Below, piece by piece: positions 31,577 through 42,868 of a stretch of 64,000 nucleotides of DNA. The translations under genes and the position numbers were made by a program. Source of the DNA: Actinomycetota bacterium. Lineage in GTDB: Bacteria > Actinomycetota > Actinomycetes > S36-B12. The stretch is from assembly GCA_016870515.1 (NCBI GenBank), contig VGBL01000003.1, positions 1-64,000 on the forward strand, in the 5' to 3' direction. How positions within the stretch are numbered: position 1 is the first letter of the stretch; the number at the start of each line of letters is the position of its first letter. The notes under the pieces are model-generated. The model saw nothing but the letters and a program-made list of their open reading frames with translations, was not told where the DNA came from and did not search any database.

Positions 31577-32457
31577 CCGAAGACCGCCGCCCACACGGCA
31601 CGGTCGTCGCGCTGCTGGGCCACCCCGACAAGGTCGTTGCCGTGGATGAAGGCGGTGGAGCCCCCCTCGACACCGGCCGGCCACGGCAATTGCACGCCGT
31701 GGCGCGCGAGCCTCGCCGCATCGCCGTCAATCTCGATGGCGGGCAGCGTGCGCCGCGCCGCCTCCGCTGCCGACATGAGTGGCCCGCCGACTCCAAGCTC
31801 CTCGAGGGCCTTTGCATCCGTTAGGTCGAACGCGCCGGATCGAATCCGTCTCAGTGTGGACACGTGCCCGCCGACGCCCAGGATCTGGCCGAGATCGCGG
31901 GCGAGTGCCCGGACGTAGGTGCCTGCCGAGCAGTCGACGGACACATCGACCATCGCTACCGTGCGTTCACCGCGTCGCTCATGACGCACCCCGAGGAGAT
32001 CGAAGGAGTGCACAGTGACTGGCCGTGCCGACAACTCGACATGCTCCCCGGATCGCACCAGGTCATAGGCTCGCTTGCCAGCCACCTTGATCGCACTCAC
32101 CGCACTCGGCCGCTGCTGGATCTCGCCCACGAAGTGGGACATCGCGCGGGCGATCTGCGAATCGGAAAGCCCGGCGGTATCGGTTGCAGCGATGACGTCG
32201 CCGGCCGCGTCGTCAGTGACGGTTGATTCACCCAGGATGATCGTGCTGACGTACGCCTTGTCGCTGGCGGCGAGGTAGCCAAGTAGTCGAGTGGCCTGGC
32301 CGACGCCCACGACCAAGACTCCCGTCGCATCCGGGTCCAGCGTGCCCGCATGCCCCACCTTACGGGTCCCCAGCGCCTTGCGGACACGCCCCACGACGCC
32401 GTGAGAGGTGATCCCCGATGGCTTATCGACGATAAGGATGCCGACCGGATCATTCAC
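31573..32457 (-). CDS. truB: tRNA pseudouridine(55) synthase
   Basis: GILIVDKPSGITSHGVVGRVRKALGTRKVGHAGTLDPDATGVLVVGVGQATRL is the TruB signature. Confidence 0.95.
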   Translation of the reverse strand: MNDPVGILIVDKPSGITSHGVVGRVRKALGTRKVGHAGTLDPDATGVLVVGVGQATRLLGYLAASDKAYVSTIILGESTVTDDAAGDVIAATDTAGLSDSQIARAMSHFVGEIQQRPSAVSAIKVAGKRAYDLVRSGEHVELSARPVTVHSFDLLGVRHERRGERTVAMVDVSVDCSAGTYVRALARDLGQILGVGGHVSTLRRIRSGAFDLTDAKALEELGVGGPLMSAAEAARRTLPAIEIDGDAARLARHGVQLPWPAGVEGGSTAFIHGNDLVGVAQQRDDRAVWAAVFG

Positions 32458-32468
32458 GGGATCGCCGG

Positions 32469-32912
32469 CTAGTCCTCGACGGCAGCGTCATCGATGCGCG
32501 GCTGACGGTAGGGATCCGGGTCGCCCGCATACGCAGCGCCGGTAGCACGCTCGTGCACCTGCGCATCCGACTCCGCCGCGACGCGAAGGAGGTCGTCGAT
32601 CTGACGCGCCGTGTCGGGGAGCGCATCGGGAATGAAGGTCAGCGAGGGAGTGTGCTTGATGCCGGTCTGGCGGCCGACTTCGCTGCGCAGCACGCCCTTG
32701 GCGGACTCCAGTGCAGCCGCGGTGGAGGCACGTGCCTCGTCATCTCCGTAGACGGTGTAGAAGATCGTCGCGTCGCGAAGATCAGGGGTCACGCGGGCAT
32801 CGGTGACGGTGATGAAGCCGAGCCGGGGATCCTTGACGCGCATCTCAAGCGTTGCGGCTACGATCTCGCGCACACGGTCGGCAAGCTTGCGGGCCCTGGC
32901 CTGTGAAGCCAT
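32469..32912 (-). CDS. rbfA: 30S ribosome-binding factor RbfA
   Basis: RARKLADRVREIVAATLEMRVKDPRLGFITVTDARVTPDLRDATIFYTVYG; between infB and truB. Confidence 0.94.
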   Translation of the reverse strand: MASQARARKLADRVREIVAATLEMRVKDPRLGFITVTDARVTPDLRDATIFYTVYGDDEARASTAAALESAKGVLRSEVGRQTGIKHTPSLTFIPDALPDTARQIDDLLRVAAESDAQVHERATGAAYAGDPDPYRQPRIDDAAVED

Positions 32913-33217
32913 CAGTGCATCCCCTCATCGTCACCGCCGAAGAGCCTTCGGCGTACCGCCAGAATCTCGATCTCGGGGCGGGCAGCGAACCAGGCCTCGC
33001 AGGAATCCGCCACCTGGCGGGCATGTGCCGCCGACCCGGAGACCGAGGCGACGGTCACGAGGGTGCGCCTATGCAGATCCTGGTAGCCGGTCTCGGCGAC
33101 CGCCACGTCGAACTTGCGCCGTACCTCCTTCACCAGCGGGCGTATCAACGCCCGCTTCTCCTTCAGCGAGTGCACGTCGCCCAAGAGGGCATCGACCTCG
33201 CATGTGGCGACGAACAC
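32912..33217 (-). CDS. DUF503 family protein (YlxP-like)
   Basis: VATCEVDALLGDVHSLKEKRALIRPLVKEVRRKFDVAVAETGYQDLHRRTLVTVASVS; canonical position between infB and rbfA. Confidence 0.88.
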   Translation of the reverse strand: MFVATCEVDALLGDVHSLKEKRALIRPLVKEVRRKFDVAVAETGYQDLHRRTLVTVASVSGSAAHARQVADSCEAWFAARPEIEILAVRRRLFGGDDEGMH

Positions 33218-33233
33218 GCCGGCCTCCGGCAGA

Positions 33234-35957
33234 TTAGGCGAGCGCCTTCTCTCGCATCTCGTAGGTCTCGATGACGTCGTCGACCTTGACGTCCTGGTAA
33301 GAGCCAAGGTTGATGCCGCACTCGAAGCCCTCACGCACTTCGGTGACGTCGTCCTTGAAGCGGCGCAGGCCGGAAATCGTGAGATCGTTGGCCACCACGG
33401 CACCGTCTCGGATGAGCCGGGCCTTGGTGTTGCGACGGATGTCGCCCGAGCGCACGAGGCAGCCTGCGATGGTGCCGAACTTGGACGACTTGAACACCTC
33501 GCGTACCTCCGCCGTGCCCAGCTGGAACTCCTCGAACTCGGGCTTGAGCATTCCCCGAAGCGCCGCCTCGATCTCCTCGATGGCCTGGTAGATGACCGAG
33601 TAGAAGCGGACGTCAACACCCTCCTGGCTCGCGTATTCGGCGACCTTGCCTTCGGGGCGAACGTTGAAGCCCACGACGACGGCGTCCGAGGCGCTGGCGA
33701 GGGTGACGTCGCTCTTGGTGATCGCGCCGACGCCGCGATGGATGACCCGCAGGGATACTTCCTCGCCCACCTCGATCTTCAACAGCGCATCCTCGAGGGC
33801 TTCGACGGAGCCCGAGACATCGCCTTTGAGGATAAGGTTGAGTTCCCGCTGTTCGCCTTCTTCAATGCTCTTGAGGAAATCCTCGAGGGTGCGACGAGCA
33901 CGCGACTTGGCGAGTTGCGCGTTGCGCTCGCGTGCCTGGCGAGTCTGCGCGATTTGCCTCGCGATCCGATCCTCGCCCACGACCAAGAATGTGTCGCCAG
34001 CTCCGGGCACGGACGTCAGGCCCAGCACCTGCACGGGACGAGATGGAAGCGCCACATCGACAGGATTGCCGTCCTCATCGAGCATCGCGCGTACGCGACC
34101 GTAGGCGTCACCCGCCACGATCGAGTCCCCGGGGCGCAGGGTGCCTCGCTGGACCAGGACGGTGGCGACCGGCCCGCGGCCTCGATCGAGGTGAGCTTCG
34201 ATCGCGACACCTTGAGCGTCCTGCACCGGATTGGCTCGCAGGTCGAGCGCCGCATCGGCGGTCAGCAGGATGGCCTCAAGGAGATCATCGAGTCCCGTGC
34301 GCTGCACAGCGGAGACGTCGACGAACATCGTCTCGCCGCCGTATTCCTCGGCGACAAGCCCAAATTCCGTGAGCTGCCCGCGCACCTTCGAGGGGTCGGC
34401 ACCCTCCTTGTCGACCTTGTTGACGGCGACGACGATGGGGACCTCCGCCGCCTGCGCGTGGTTGAGGGCCTCAATGGTCTGGGGCTTGACGCCATCGTCG
34501 GCTGCGACCACGAGCACCGCGATGTCGGTGACCTGAGCGCCGCGCGCGCGCATGGCCGTGAAGGCCTCATGACCGGGGGTATCGATGAAGGTGATCTGGC
34601 GTTCGCCATCGCCCGGGTGTGCGGTGATCTGGTAGGCGCCGATGTGCTGGGTGATGCCGCCGGCCTCACCGGCCACGACGTTGGTCTGGCGAAGTGCGTC
34701 GAGCAACTTGGTCTTGCCGTGATCGACGTGACCCATGACGGTTACGACCGGCGGTCGAGCCGCCAGGTCGGCCTCGTCGCCCTCGTCCTCGCCGAAGTCG
34801 AGGTCGAAGGACTCGAGCAGCTCACGGTCTTCGTCTTCGGGCGAGACGACCTGGACGTCGAAGTCGAGTTCGCTACCGAGGACCTTCAGGGTGTCGTCGT
34901 CGACCGACTGGGTGGCCGTGACCATCTCGCCTAACTTGAACAGCACGGTCACGAGGTCGGCAGGGCTCGCATCGATCTTCTCCGCGAAGTCGGTCAGGCT
35001 CGCTCCTCGTGGGAGGCGCACGACCGCACCGTTGCCGCGCGGCAGCCTTACGCCACCGATCGTCGGCGCCTGCATGTTGTCGAATTCCTGGCGCTTCGCG
35101 CGCTTGGACTTGCGGCCGCGCGACGGGCGTCCGCCGGGCTTGCCGAACGCACCCGCGGTGCCACCCCGACCACCGGGACCGCCTCCGCGACCGCCACCAC
35201 CGGGTGCGCCGAAACCACCGGGACGACCCCCGGGGGCGCCACCGGGACCGCCGCCACCGGGTGCGCCGAAGCCACCGCGGCCGCCACCGGGACGACCACC
35301 CGGCGCACCGCCGGGACGGCCGCCGGGACCGCCTGGACGACCACCCGGCGCACCGCCAGGTCGAGTGCCCGGTGCACCGGGACGTGCGCCAGCCGGGCGC
35401 GGGACGCCGGGGACGCCCGGCGGCATGAGGCCGGGGGTCGGTCGCGGAATGCCAGGGACCGCCGGAGCCGGCCGACCCATGCCGGTATTGCCGGTGAACG
35501 GATTGTTGCCCGGACGCGGAGCCGGTGGACGGGGTGCCTCGCGCGCGGCCACGTTGCCGGTGAACGGATTGTTGCCCGGACGCGGAGCCGCGGGGCGCGA
35601 TGCGGGGCGGGGGCCATCGGGCGTCCCCGCCGCGGGGGCCTCGGGCGCCGGCGGAGCCGGCTGCGGCGCGGCTGCGGCAGCCAACACGGGTTCGGTCGCT
35701 CGTTCGGGCTCGGCGACGGGAGGGGCCTGTGCCGGCGCAGCCTTCTTCGCGGCAGCCTTCTTGGCGGGTGACTTCTTCGCGGGGGCTGCCCCCTCCGCGG
35801 GAGCGGGCATGGCGTCCTTGAGCTTGCGGACCACGGGAGCTTCCACCGTGGAGGATGCCGAGCGCACGAATTCGCCGAGCTCAGCCAACTTGGCGAGCAC
35901 GACCTTGCTCTCGACTCCGAGCTCCTTAGCGAGCTCGTAGACCCGGACTTTCGACAC
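33234..35957 (-). CDS. infB: Translation initiation factor IF-2
   Basis: GTPase motifs [25 protein letters not shown] and NKVDK; Gly/Pro-rich actinobacterial N-terminus. Confidence 0.97.
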   Translation of the reverse strand: MSKVRVYELAKELGVESKVVLAKLAELGEFVRSASSTVEAPVVRKLKDAMPAPAEGAAPAKKSPAKKAAAKKAAPAQAPPVAEPERATEPVLAAAAAPQPAPPAPEAPAAGTPDGPRPASRPAAPRPGNNPFTGNVAAREAPRPPAPRPGNNPFTGNTGMGRPAPAVPGIPRPTPGLMPPGVPGVPRPAGARPGAPGTRPGGAPGGRPGGPGGRPGGAPGGRPGGGRGGFGAPGGGGPGGAPGGRPGGFGAPGGGGRGGGPGGRGGTAGAFGKPGGRPSRGRKSKRAKRQEFDNMQAPTIGGVRLPRGNGAVVRLPRGASLTDFAEKIDASPADLVTVLFKLGEMVTATQSVDDDTLKVLGSELDFDVQVVSPEDEDRELLESFDLDFGEDEGDEADLAARPPVVTVMGHVDHGKTKLLDALRQTNVVAGEAGGITQHIGAYQITAHPGDGERQITFIDTPGHEAFTAMRARGAQVTDIAVLVVAADDGVKPQTIEALNHAQAAEVPIVVAVNKVDKEGADPSKVRGQLTEFGLVAEEYGGETMFVDVSAVQRTGLDDLLEAILLTADAALDLRANPVQDAQGVAIEAHLDRGRGPVATVLVQRGTLRPGDSIVAGDAYGRVRAMLDEDGNPVDVALPSRPVQVLGLTSVPGAGDTFLVVGEDRIARQIAQTRQARERNAQLAKSRARRTLEDFLKSIEEGEQRELNLILKGDVSGSVEALEDALLKIEVGEEVSLRVIHRGVGAITKSDVTLASASDAVVVGFNVRPEGKVAEYASQEGVDVRFYSVIYQAIEEIEAALRGMLKPEFEEFQLGTAEVREVFKSSKFGTIAGCLVRSGDIRRNTKARLIRDGAVVANDLTISGLRRFKDDVTEVREGFECGINLGSYQDVKVDDVIETYEMREKALA
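35488..35590. repeat. Direct repeat (37 bp x2) within infB, encoding [11 protein letters not shown]
   Basis: ttgccggtgaacggattgttgcccggacgcggagccg occurs at 35488-35524 and 35554-35590. Confidence 0.9.
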
Positions 35958-36031
35958 GACTCTCCTGTCTTCGGTCCGGGAGGCATGCTCACTGCATGCG
36001 GGTCCGGACCATCAGTGCTGGACGACCCTGC

Positions 36032-36406
36032 TCATGGCTGGGTGCTCATCGGTGCTGCATCCTGTATGCCCCGATCTCGGACGGTTGAGCCCTGCGGGGT
36101 GGCAAGGCCACCCAGTTCAGGCTGTCCCGCGTCCATGGCGACGGACTTGGACATGCGTGCCACGTAGTCGCGCAGGGCCGATGTGCTCGGCGCCTGCGAG
36201 GTGCGCAGCGCGCGGGTGAACGCCTTGCGGCGCTCGGCGATCTCCAGGCAGGCGGGGTGCAACCACGCGCCCCGGCCCGGCAGGGCACCCCGTGGATCGG
36301 GAATGGCTTCCCCGCCGCACAGGACGACCCGCAGGAGGTCGGCCGGAGCGGACCGCTCCCGGCAGCCGATGCACGTGCGCACGCTACGAGCGCCACTGGA
36401 CGTCAC
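36032..36406 (-). CDS. ylxR: YlxR/DUF448 family RNA-binding protein
   Basis: RTCIGCRERSAPADLLRVV and GRGAWLHPACLEIAERRKAFTRALR; located between nusA and infB. Confidence 0.92.
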   Translation of the reverse strand: MTSSGARSVRTCIGCRERSAPADLLRVVLCGGEAIPDPRGALPGRGAWLHPACLEIAERRKAFTRALRTSQAPSTSALRDYVARMSKSVAMDAGQPELGGLATPQGSTVRDRGIQDAAPMSTQP

Positions 36407-36455
36407 ATCGATCCCGGGGGCCGACCACTCAGACGCAAGGAGTGTAGCCCCTGCC

Positions 36456-37493
36456 TCAGGGGGATCCCGCGCCCGGATCAGGCTCTGCCGCCCCCTCGAG
36501 GGCGACCGCGTTGTCTGGCCGGATGTCGATGCGCCACCCCGTGAGACGGGCGGCCAGGCGCGCGTTCTGTCCCTCGCGCCCGATCGCCAGGGAAAGCTGG
36601 TAGTCGGGGACGGTAACTCGCGCGGCCTTCGCCGCCGGATCGACGATCTCGACCTTGCTGACCCGTGCCGGGGACAGCGCGTGGGCGATGAGCTCGGCGG
36701 GATCGTCGCTGAAGTCGACGATGTCGATTTTCTCTCCTCCGAGTTCGGACATCACCTGGCGCACGCGCTGCCCCATGGGCCCGATGCAGGCACCCTTGGC
36801 GTTGACGCCGGGCGCCACGGGGCGCACCGCGATCTTCGTGCGGTGCCCTGCCTCGCGGGCCAGACCCGCGATCTCCACGCTGCCGTCGGCGATCTCAGGG
36901 ACTTCCAGGGCGAATAAGCCGCGAACCAGGCCGGGGTGCGAACGCGAGACCGTCACCTGCGGACCACGCGGACCACGGCGTACTTGGGTCACGACGCACT
37001 TGATGCGCGTGCCGTGCGGATAGGACTCGCCGGGGACCTGTTCGGCGGGCGGGAGGATGGCCTCGACCTTGCCGAGGTCGACGCGGACTACGCGCGGGTC
37101 TGAGCCCTGCTGGATCACTCCGGAAACGAGGTCGCCCTCGGTGCCGCTGAACTCGCCGAAGGTGCGGTCCTCCTCGGCCTCTCGCAAACGCTGGAGCAGG
37201 ACCTGTCGAGCCGTCGTCGCCGCAACCCGCCCGAAGCCTGAAGGGGTGTCGTCGTACTCCCTCGGAAGGGGCGGCGCGGTGCCGGCAACCTGATCGGCCT
37301 CCTCGGGAATCTCCCGCGCCCACACGGTGACGTGGCCCGTCTTGCGGTCCACCTCGACTCGCGCCTGGTCGGCCGCGCCCTCTGTGCGCTGGTAGGCGAC
37401 GAGCAGGGCCTGCTCGATCGAGTCGATGACGAGGTCCCAGGAGAGATCCTTCTCGCGCACCAGGGCCTTGAGGGCATTGACGTCAATGTCCAT
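36456..37493 (-). CDS. nusA: Transcription termination/antitermination protein NusA
   Basis: S1 and KH signature segments: [56 protein letters not shown]. Confidence 0.96.
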   Translation of the reverse strand: MDIDVNALKALVREKDLSWDLVIDSIEQALLVAYQRTEGAADQARVEVDRKTGHVTVWAREIPEEADQVAGTAPPLPREYDDTPSGFGRVAATTARQVLLQRLREAEEDRTFGEFSGTEGDLVSGVIQQGSDPRVVRVDLGKVEAILPPAEQVPGESYPHGTRIKCVVTQVRRGPRGPQVTVSRSHPGLVRGLFALEVPEIADGSVEIAGLAREAGHRTKIAVRPVAPGVNAKGACIGPMGQRVRQVMSELGGEKIDIVDFSDDPAELIAHALSPARVSKVEIVDPAAKAARVTVPDYQLSLAIGREGQNARLAARLTGWRIDIRPDNAVALEGAAEPDPGAGSP

Positions 37494-37496
37494 CGC

Positions 37497-37961
37497 TCAC
37501 TGAACCTCGTCATCGCTACGACGGAACTCGACCAGGACACGCCCCTGGGCGATGTCACTGAATGCGCCCGTCCACGGCCCGGCGCGCGTGTCGATCGTCA
37601 CGCCGTGGTCGTCGGTGACGCTCACGCGCCCCTCAAGCGTGTCGCCATCCGCCAGGCGACAGGACACCAAGCGTCCGCGTGCACGGCGCCAGTGACGCGG
37701 CTCGGTCAAGGGGCGATCGACTCCTGGTGAGCTCACCTCGAGCACATAGGGAGCATCGCCGAGTGCGTCGCTGCCGTCGAGCGCATCGGAAACGACTTTG
37801 CTGACGTCAGCGACAGCATCGAGGTCTATGCCGCCGTCTCGGTCCACGATGACACTGACCTTGCGACGCCGGCCGGCCGTCGTGACCTCGATGCCTTCAA
37901 GATCAAAGCCCAGACCATCGACGACGGGGGCGAGAAGGGCGTGGAGGGTCGTCTCGACCAT
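37497..37961 (-). CDS. rimP: Ribosome maturation factor RimP
   Basis: VDGLGFDLEGIEVTTAGRRRKVSVIVDRDGGIDLDAVADVSKVVSDALD and YVLEVSSPGVDRPL. Confidence 0.93.
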   Translation of the reverse strand: MVETTLHALLAPVVDGLGFDLEGIEVTTAGRRRKVSVIVDRDGGIDLDAVADVSKVVSDALDGSDALGDAPYVLEVSSPGVDRPLTEPRHWRRARGRLVSCRLADGDTLEGRVSVTDDHGVTIDTRAGPWTGAFSDIAQGRVLVEFRRSDDEVQ

Positions 37962-38072
37962 TGCGCCTCCCGATATTCACCTGTCAACCCTGGGCCACGT
38001 ACCCCCCGAGGGTACCCGCATCCGTGGCATGCTGACCGCGTGGGAAACCCAGCGCCCGACATTCGCGTGCGC

Positions 38073-38528
38073 ATGACTCGCCGAACCGCCCTCGCCCTCC
38101 TGGCTGGTGCCGGCCTCGCAGCCTGCACCTCGGGAGGCGACTCGGTTGCCGACACCTCGCCGACCGTCGACCCCGATGCGGGCACCCGGGCCGAGGTGGT
38201 GGCCCAGGAGTGGGCGCTGGTGGCGCTGTACGACGCGGCACTGGCCGCGCCATCCGGCCGGGCCGACGAGTTGACTCTCCTTCGCGAGCAGCACATCGAG
38301 CATGCACGAGCCCTCGGCTCGACCCCGGCCACTCCCACGCCCTCGGCCTCCGCGAGCGTTCCCCCGGTCCCCAGCGCACAGGACCTCGCCGCTGCGGAAG
38401 CGGACGCGGCACGTGCCCGCGTCAACGCGTGCTCACGCGCTGTCGAGCCCGAGCTGGCCCGCCTCCTCGCGCTCGTCGGCGCCTCCGAAGCCGGTCATGC
38501 CGCGTTCTTGAAGGCGGCGTTCTCATGA
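38073..38528 (+). CDS. Probable lipoprotein
   Basis: MTRRTALALLAGAGLAACTSGG (twin-Arg-like start plus lipobox LAAC); overlaps the start of the DUF4439-like gene. Confidence 0.7.
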   Translation: MTRRTALALLAGAGLAACTSGGDSVADTSPTVDPDAGTRAEVVAQEWALVALYDAALAAPSGRADELTLLREQHIEHARALGSTPATPTPSASASVPPVPSAQDLAAAEADAARARVNACSRAVEPELARLLALVGASEAGHAAFLKAAFS

Positions 38529-38920
38529 GCGCGCTGGGCGAGGCGATCGCCGGCGAGGAGGCAGCCCTTTATGCCTACGGACTGTGCGGATCACGGCTTT
38601 TCGGGGCGGATCGTGACCGCGCCCTGGGCGGACTCGCCGCTCACCGAGCCCGGGTCCTGCAGTTACGCGACCTGGCGGGCGCGGCATCGATCGCCGGCAC
38701 TCCCGGCGGCTACGACATCGCACCCCCGGCTGGCGAGGCGGGGGCACGCGCGCTACTTGCCGACGTCGAGTCTCGACTTGCCGCAACCTACTCCGACCTG
38801 GCCGCCGCCACGTCGGGCGATGAGCGGACCAATGCGGCCCTCGCCGCCTGCGAGTGCGAGGTTCGCGCCATCGGATGGGGTGGCGATCCCGAGGCGTTCC
38901 CCGGGCATCCCACCGACTAG
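38525..38920 (+). CDS. DUF4439 / ferritin-like domain protein
   Basis: GEAIAGEEAALYAYGLCGSRLFGADRDRALGGLAAHRARVLQL, a DUF4439-like helical bundle; located beside rimP as in many actinobacteria. Confidence 0.75.
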   Translation: MSALGEAIAGEEAALYAYGLCGSRLFGADRDRALGGLAAHRARVLQLRDLAGAASIAGTPGGYDIAPPAGEAGARALLADVESRLAATYSDLAAATSGDERTNAALAACECEVRAIGWGGDPEAFPGHPTD

Positions 38921-38948
38921 ATTGGCCAGTTTCCATAATGTGGGCTCG

Positions 38949-40208
38949 ATGAGCACCATGCGCGCTGCACTTCTGGCAGGACTCACCGTAACCGCCTTTC
39001 TCACAGCACCCACGTCCATGGCCGTCGCAGACGCGGCAGATGAGATTCCCGCGGGTCCCTACACCGCGTCGGTGCTCAACGAGAGCGCCCTGAACCCGAC
39101 GGTCATGGGCTCGCAGGTCGGCCAACCGGTGGCCGACGTGTCGATGGTGCTTCTCCCCGACGGGACCATCCGGGCCTTCGTCTTCGTCCAATCCCGCGGA
39201 CTCGAGGTGGCCGACTCCACAGACGGCGGCAAGACGTTCACTCGTGTCGGCAGCGTCTTCGGTAGCGACAATGGCTATGGCTTCCCTCGCGTCGTCAAGA
39301 CCGGCGACGGTCGCCTCCGTCTGTACAGTTCGACGAGCGGTGGCATCGCCTGCTTGGTGTCGTCAAGCTTGACCTCTTACAAGTTCACGCTAGAGAAGGC
39401 CGACTGCATTCCCAGCGCGCCTTACGGCACCGCCATCACCGGCCCTGGAATCGTGAAGCTCGCCAACGGGACCTACCGCGCTTTCTTCTCCGACTTCGTA
39501 AGTGCGGGAGGCGGGCCGAAGGCGCGCAGCATCTACAGCGCCTCGTCGCCGGACGGCACCACCTGGACGGCGGACCCCGGCGTGCGATACGGCCCTGGCT
39601 CGGCCATCACTCGCTCCGGCGAGCACCCGGCGGCAGTCCTTCACCCTGACGGCTCCATCGGCCTCTTCGCGTTCGACGCTGGCGTGGGCCCCGGTGGCGT
39701 TCCCAGCGGGCCGATGGGCCTGTACTACGCGAGGAGCACAGACGGCGGGCTGACGTTCGGCGAGCCCACGGCCATCAGTCTGACCAATGCGGTGGGGCAG
39801 GGATTCGGCAACGATCCCGACGTGATCCTGCGCGCCGATGGCTCGGTCCTTCTGTCAGCGGGAGGGTTCGCTCCGAGCGTGGGCGGCTATATCGGCACCT
39901 ACGTCCTGGCCAATCCGCCCACCGAGTCCCCGACCATTGCCGTGACCTGCAAAGCCAAGGTCACAGTGAGTGCTCGGACGGTCAGGTGCAGGGGATCCTC
40001 GACGGGCATCGACCCCGGCTCCATGCTGATGCCCTATGTCCGCTACTCGCCCAAGGATACGTGGGTCATGGTAAGCGGCACTCCGCCGACGGTTTCAACA
40101 AAGGGAACCTTCACCTGGACCTTCAAGCTGACTAAGAAGAAGTCGATGGTCTACGTGTACTTCGCCCATGGAACCACGAAGAGCGTGTCCGTCGCCGTCG
40201 GTCTATGA
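38949..40208 (+). CDS. Secreted sialidase-like / BNR beta-propeller protein
   Basis: Signal peptide MSTMRAALLAGLTVTAFLTAPTSMAVADA; Asp-box-like repeats (STDGGKTF, SPDGTTWT, STDGGLTFGE). Confidence 0.75.
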   Translation: MSTMRAALLAGLTVTAFLTAPTSMAVADAADEIPAGPYTASVLNESALNPTVMGSQVGQPVADVSMVLLPDGTIRAFVFVQSRGLEVADSTDGGKTFTRVGSVFGSDNGYGFPRVVKTGDGRLRLYSSTSGGIACLVSSSLTSYKFTLEKADCIPSAPYGTAITGPGIVKLANGTYRAFFSDFVSAGGGPKARSIYSASSPDGTTWTADPGVRYGPGSAITRSGEHPAAVLHPDGSIGLFAFDAGVGPGGVPSGPMGLYYARSTDGGLTFGEPTAISLTNAVGQGFGNDPDVILRADGSVLLSAGGFAPSVGGYIGTYVLANPPTESPTIAVTCKAKVTVSARTVRCRGSSTGIDPGSMLMPYVRYSPKDTWVMVSGTPPTVSTKGTFTWTFKLTKKKSMVYVYFAHGTTKSVSVAVGL

Positions 40209-40217
40209 GAGGGTTCG

Positions 40218-40989
40218 TCACCCGCGCACGATCTGCACGGCGAGCACCACGATCAGCAGCGCCGTGACCGCGAGCAGCACCGTGCGCACGAACCCACTGC
40301 CCTTGGCCATGGCCATGCGCGCGCCCACGATGGCCCCCGCGATATTGCACGCACCCATGAGCAGGCCCACCACCCACAGCACCGACCCGGCGAGCCCAAA
40401 GACGATGAGCGAGGCCAGGTTGGTGCCCACGTTGACGATCTTGGCGGTCGCGGAGGCCTGCAGGAACGTGTACCCCAGGGCGGCGACCAGCAGGATGACC
40501 AGGAACGAGCCCGTGCCAGGACCGATGGCGCCGTCGTAGAAGCCGATTGCCACGCCGCCGACGATGGCTGTCACGAGGTGGCGGCGCCGCGAGGCCTCGC
40601 GTGCGACCAGTCCCATGTCGCGGCGAAAAGCGATGAAGCACCACACGACGATGAGGGCAACGAGGATGATCGGGCGAAAGACCTGCGATGGCACATGCAC
40701 GGCCACGGCTGATCCCGCCGCCGCTCCCCCGAATGCCGCAAACGCCATCGGCAGGGCGGTCGACAGTCGCGGGCGCTCGAGGATGCCGTAGGCAATGGCC
40801 GCCGCCGATGTGCCCAGGATCGACGACATCTTATTGGTGCCGAGGGCAACGGAGGGCTCCTGCCCCGGGTTGGCGATGAGCAATGCGGGCAACTGCAGGA
40901 GCCCTCCGCCCCCGCTCACCGCATCCACCCAGCCGGCCGCCGCCGCCACGACGCACAGCGCGACCACGACGTACCAGTCGGGTGTCATC
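40218..40989 (-). CDS. TSUP (TauE/SafE) family membrane transporter
   Basis: AAAAGWVDAVSGGGGLLQLPALL, GFYDGAIGPGTGSFLVILLVAALGYTFLQASATAKIVNVGTNLASL are TSUP signatures. Confidence 0.9.
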
Positions 40990-41047
40990 GAGGCCGCCAC
41001 AAGTCGCCAAAGACAGGGATATCGTTCGCCGCCTCGACCGGCATTCG

Positions 41048-42808
41048 TCAGCCCTGGCGGCAGATGGCGACGACGCGTTCGACGATGTCACCGACGGGCA
41101 CGTCGACGCTGTCGCCGCTCGCACGGTCACGCAGCTCCACCTGTCCATCAGCAAGTCGCTTGCCGACGACGACGATCGTGGGGACCCCGATCAGCTCGGC
41201 ATCGTTGAACTTCACGCCCGGCGATACACCCCTGCGGTCGTCGAGGAGCACGCGCACGCGGGAGGCATCGAGTTGACTCGCCATGGCCTCGGCCGCGTTG
41301 AAGGGCGCATCCTCCTTGCCGGTCGCGACGATGTGGACGTCGGCGGGCGAGACCTCGCGAGGCCACACGAGCCCCTTGTCGTCGTGGTACTGCTCGGCAA
41401 CCGCGGCAACCGCACGAGAGACGCCGATGCCGTAGGAGCCCATGGTGACGGTCACCTGCTTGCCCTCCTCATCGAGCACCGTGAGCCCGAGGGCCTCTGC
41501 GTATTTGCGGCCCAACTGGAAGATGTGGCCGATCTCGATGCCTCGGGCGATCTCGACCGTGCCACCGCACCGCGGGCAGGGATCGCCGGCGACGATTTCG
41601 ACGGCCTCGATCTCCCCGTCCACCTCGAAGTCGCGTCCACGCACGATTCCGTAGACGTGCTGCCCGGGCGCGTTGGCGCCGGTGACCCACGCTGATCCGA
41701 CCGCGACTCGCGGGTCGACCAGGAACCGCACGCTTCCGCCGCCGGCGACACCGAGCACCCCCGGCCCGATGTATCCCTTGACCAGCGCCGGGTGCTTCGG
41801 GAAGTCGGCCTCCTCGAAGGGCCGGAGGGCAGCCGGGTGCAGGGCGGCCTCCACCCGCTTGAGGTCGACCTCGCGATCGCCCGGAACGCCGATCACGACC
41901 GGCTCCTCGGTGCCATCCGGGTAGGACGCCATGAGCACGACGTTCTTAAGGGTGTCCGAGGCGGCCCACGGGCGATCGGACCGTTGCGTCTCGGCCCGGG
42001 CGTTGGAGACCTCGACCAGCGTCGCGATGGTGGGCGTGTTCGGAGTGTCGTGGACGACCGCCGCCTCGAGCCCGCTCGTGGGCTGCGCGGCCTGCGGAGG
42101 CGTCACGACCGCCTCCACGTTGGCGGCGTAGTCGCACGACGTACAGCGAATGAAGGTGTCCTCGCCGGACTCCGTGGGGGCGAGGAACTCCTCGCTCTGG
42201 GAGCCCCCCATGGCGCCCGACTGCGCCGACACGATCACGTAGTCGAGCTCGAGGCGGTCGAAGGTGCAGATGTAGGCGTCGCGGTGGCGCAGGTACGAAC
42301 GCTCGAGCCCGGCGTCGTCGACATCAAAGGAGTACGAGTCCTTCATCACGAACTCACGGCCGCGCAGGATGCCCGCACGCGGGCGGGCTTCATCGCGGTA
42401 CTTGGTCTGGATCTGGTAGATGCACAGCGGCAGATCCTTGTAGGACGAGTACTCGCCCTTGACCATCAGCGTGAACATCTCCTCGTGGGTCGGACCCAGC
42501 AGCATGTCGGCACCCTTGCGATCCTGCAGTCGGAACAAGGTGTCGCCGTAGTCGTCCCAGCGGCTCGTGCGCTCATAGGGCTCGCGCGGCAGCAGGGCCG
42601 GGAAGTGAACCTCCTGGAACCCGGCGGCGTCCATCTCCGCACGAACGATGCTCTCGACATTGCGATAGGTGAGGTAGCCCAACGGCAGCCACGAGAAGAC
42701 GCCCGGGGCCACGCGGCGGACGTAGCCGGCCCGCACGAGCAAGCGATGGCTCGGGACCTCGGCGTCGGCGGGGTCCTCCCGCAGCGTTCGCAGAAAGAGG
42801 GTCGACAT
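41048..42808 (-). CDS. proS: Prolyl-tRNA synthetase
   Basis: Class II motifs: [106 protein letters not shown]. Confidence 0.96.
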   Translation of the reverse strand: MSTLFLRTLREDPADAEVPSHRLLVRAGYVRRVAPGVFSWLPLGYLTYRNVESIVRAEMDAAGFQEVHFPALLPREPYERTSRWDDYGDTLFRLQDRKGADMLLGPTHEEMFTLMVKGEYSSYKDLPLCIYQIQTKYRDEARPRAGILRGREFVMKDSYSFDVDDAGLERSYLRHRDAYICTFDRLELDYVIVSAQSGAMGGSQSEEFLAPTESGEDTFIRCTSCDYAANVEAVVTPPQAAQPTSGLEAAVVHDTPNTPTIATLVEVSNARAETQRSDRPWAASDTLKNVVLMASYPDGTEEPVVIGVPGDREVDLKRVEAALHPAALRPFEEADFPKHPALVKGYIGPGVLGVAGGGSVRFLVDPRVAVGSAWVTGANAPGQHVYGIVRGRDFEVDGEIEAVEIVAGDPCPRCGGTVEIARGIEIGHIFQLGRKYAEALGLTVLDEEGKQVTVTMGSYGIGVSRAVAAVAEQYHDDKGLVWPREVSPADVHIVATGKEDAPFNAAEAMASQLDASRVRVLLDDRRGVSPGVKFNDAELIGVPTIVVVGKRLADGQVELRDRASGDSVDVPVGDIVERVVAICRQG

Positions 42809-42868
42809 GCGCAGGATCACGGGCAGCCCCTCTGTTCGCGGAAGACCCGAGGATAGCGGTGCCGTGGC

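Noticed and set aside
33114-34934. 606-aa plus-strand ORF opposite infB
   Set aside because: Antisense mirror of the IF-2 GTPase region; composition matches a complement artefact.
34735-35940. Proline-rich 401-aa ORF resembling a cell-wall or collagen-like protein
   Set aside because: It is the complement of the Gly-rich IF-2 N-terminus; infB is certain on the minus strand.
40218-40989. Functional link between the TSUP transporter and the sulfotransferase locus
   Set aside because: TSUP proteins can export sulfite or other anions, but it lies ~9 kb from the glycan locus on the far side of the rimP-truB run with nothing tying them together.
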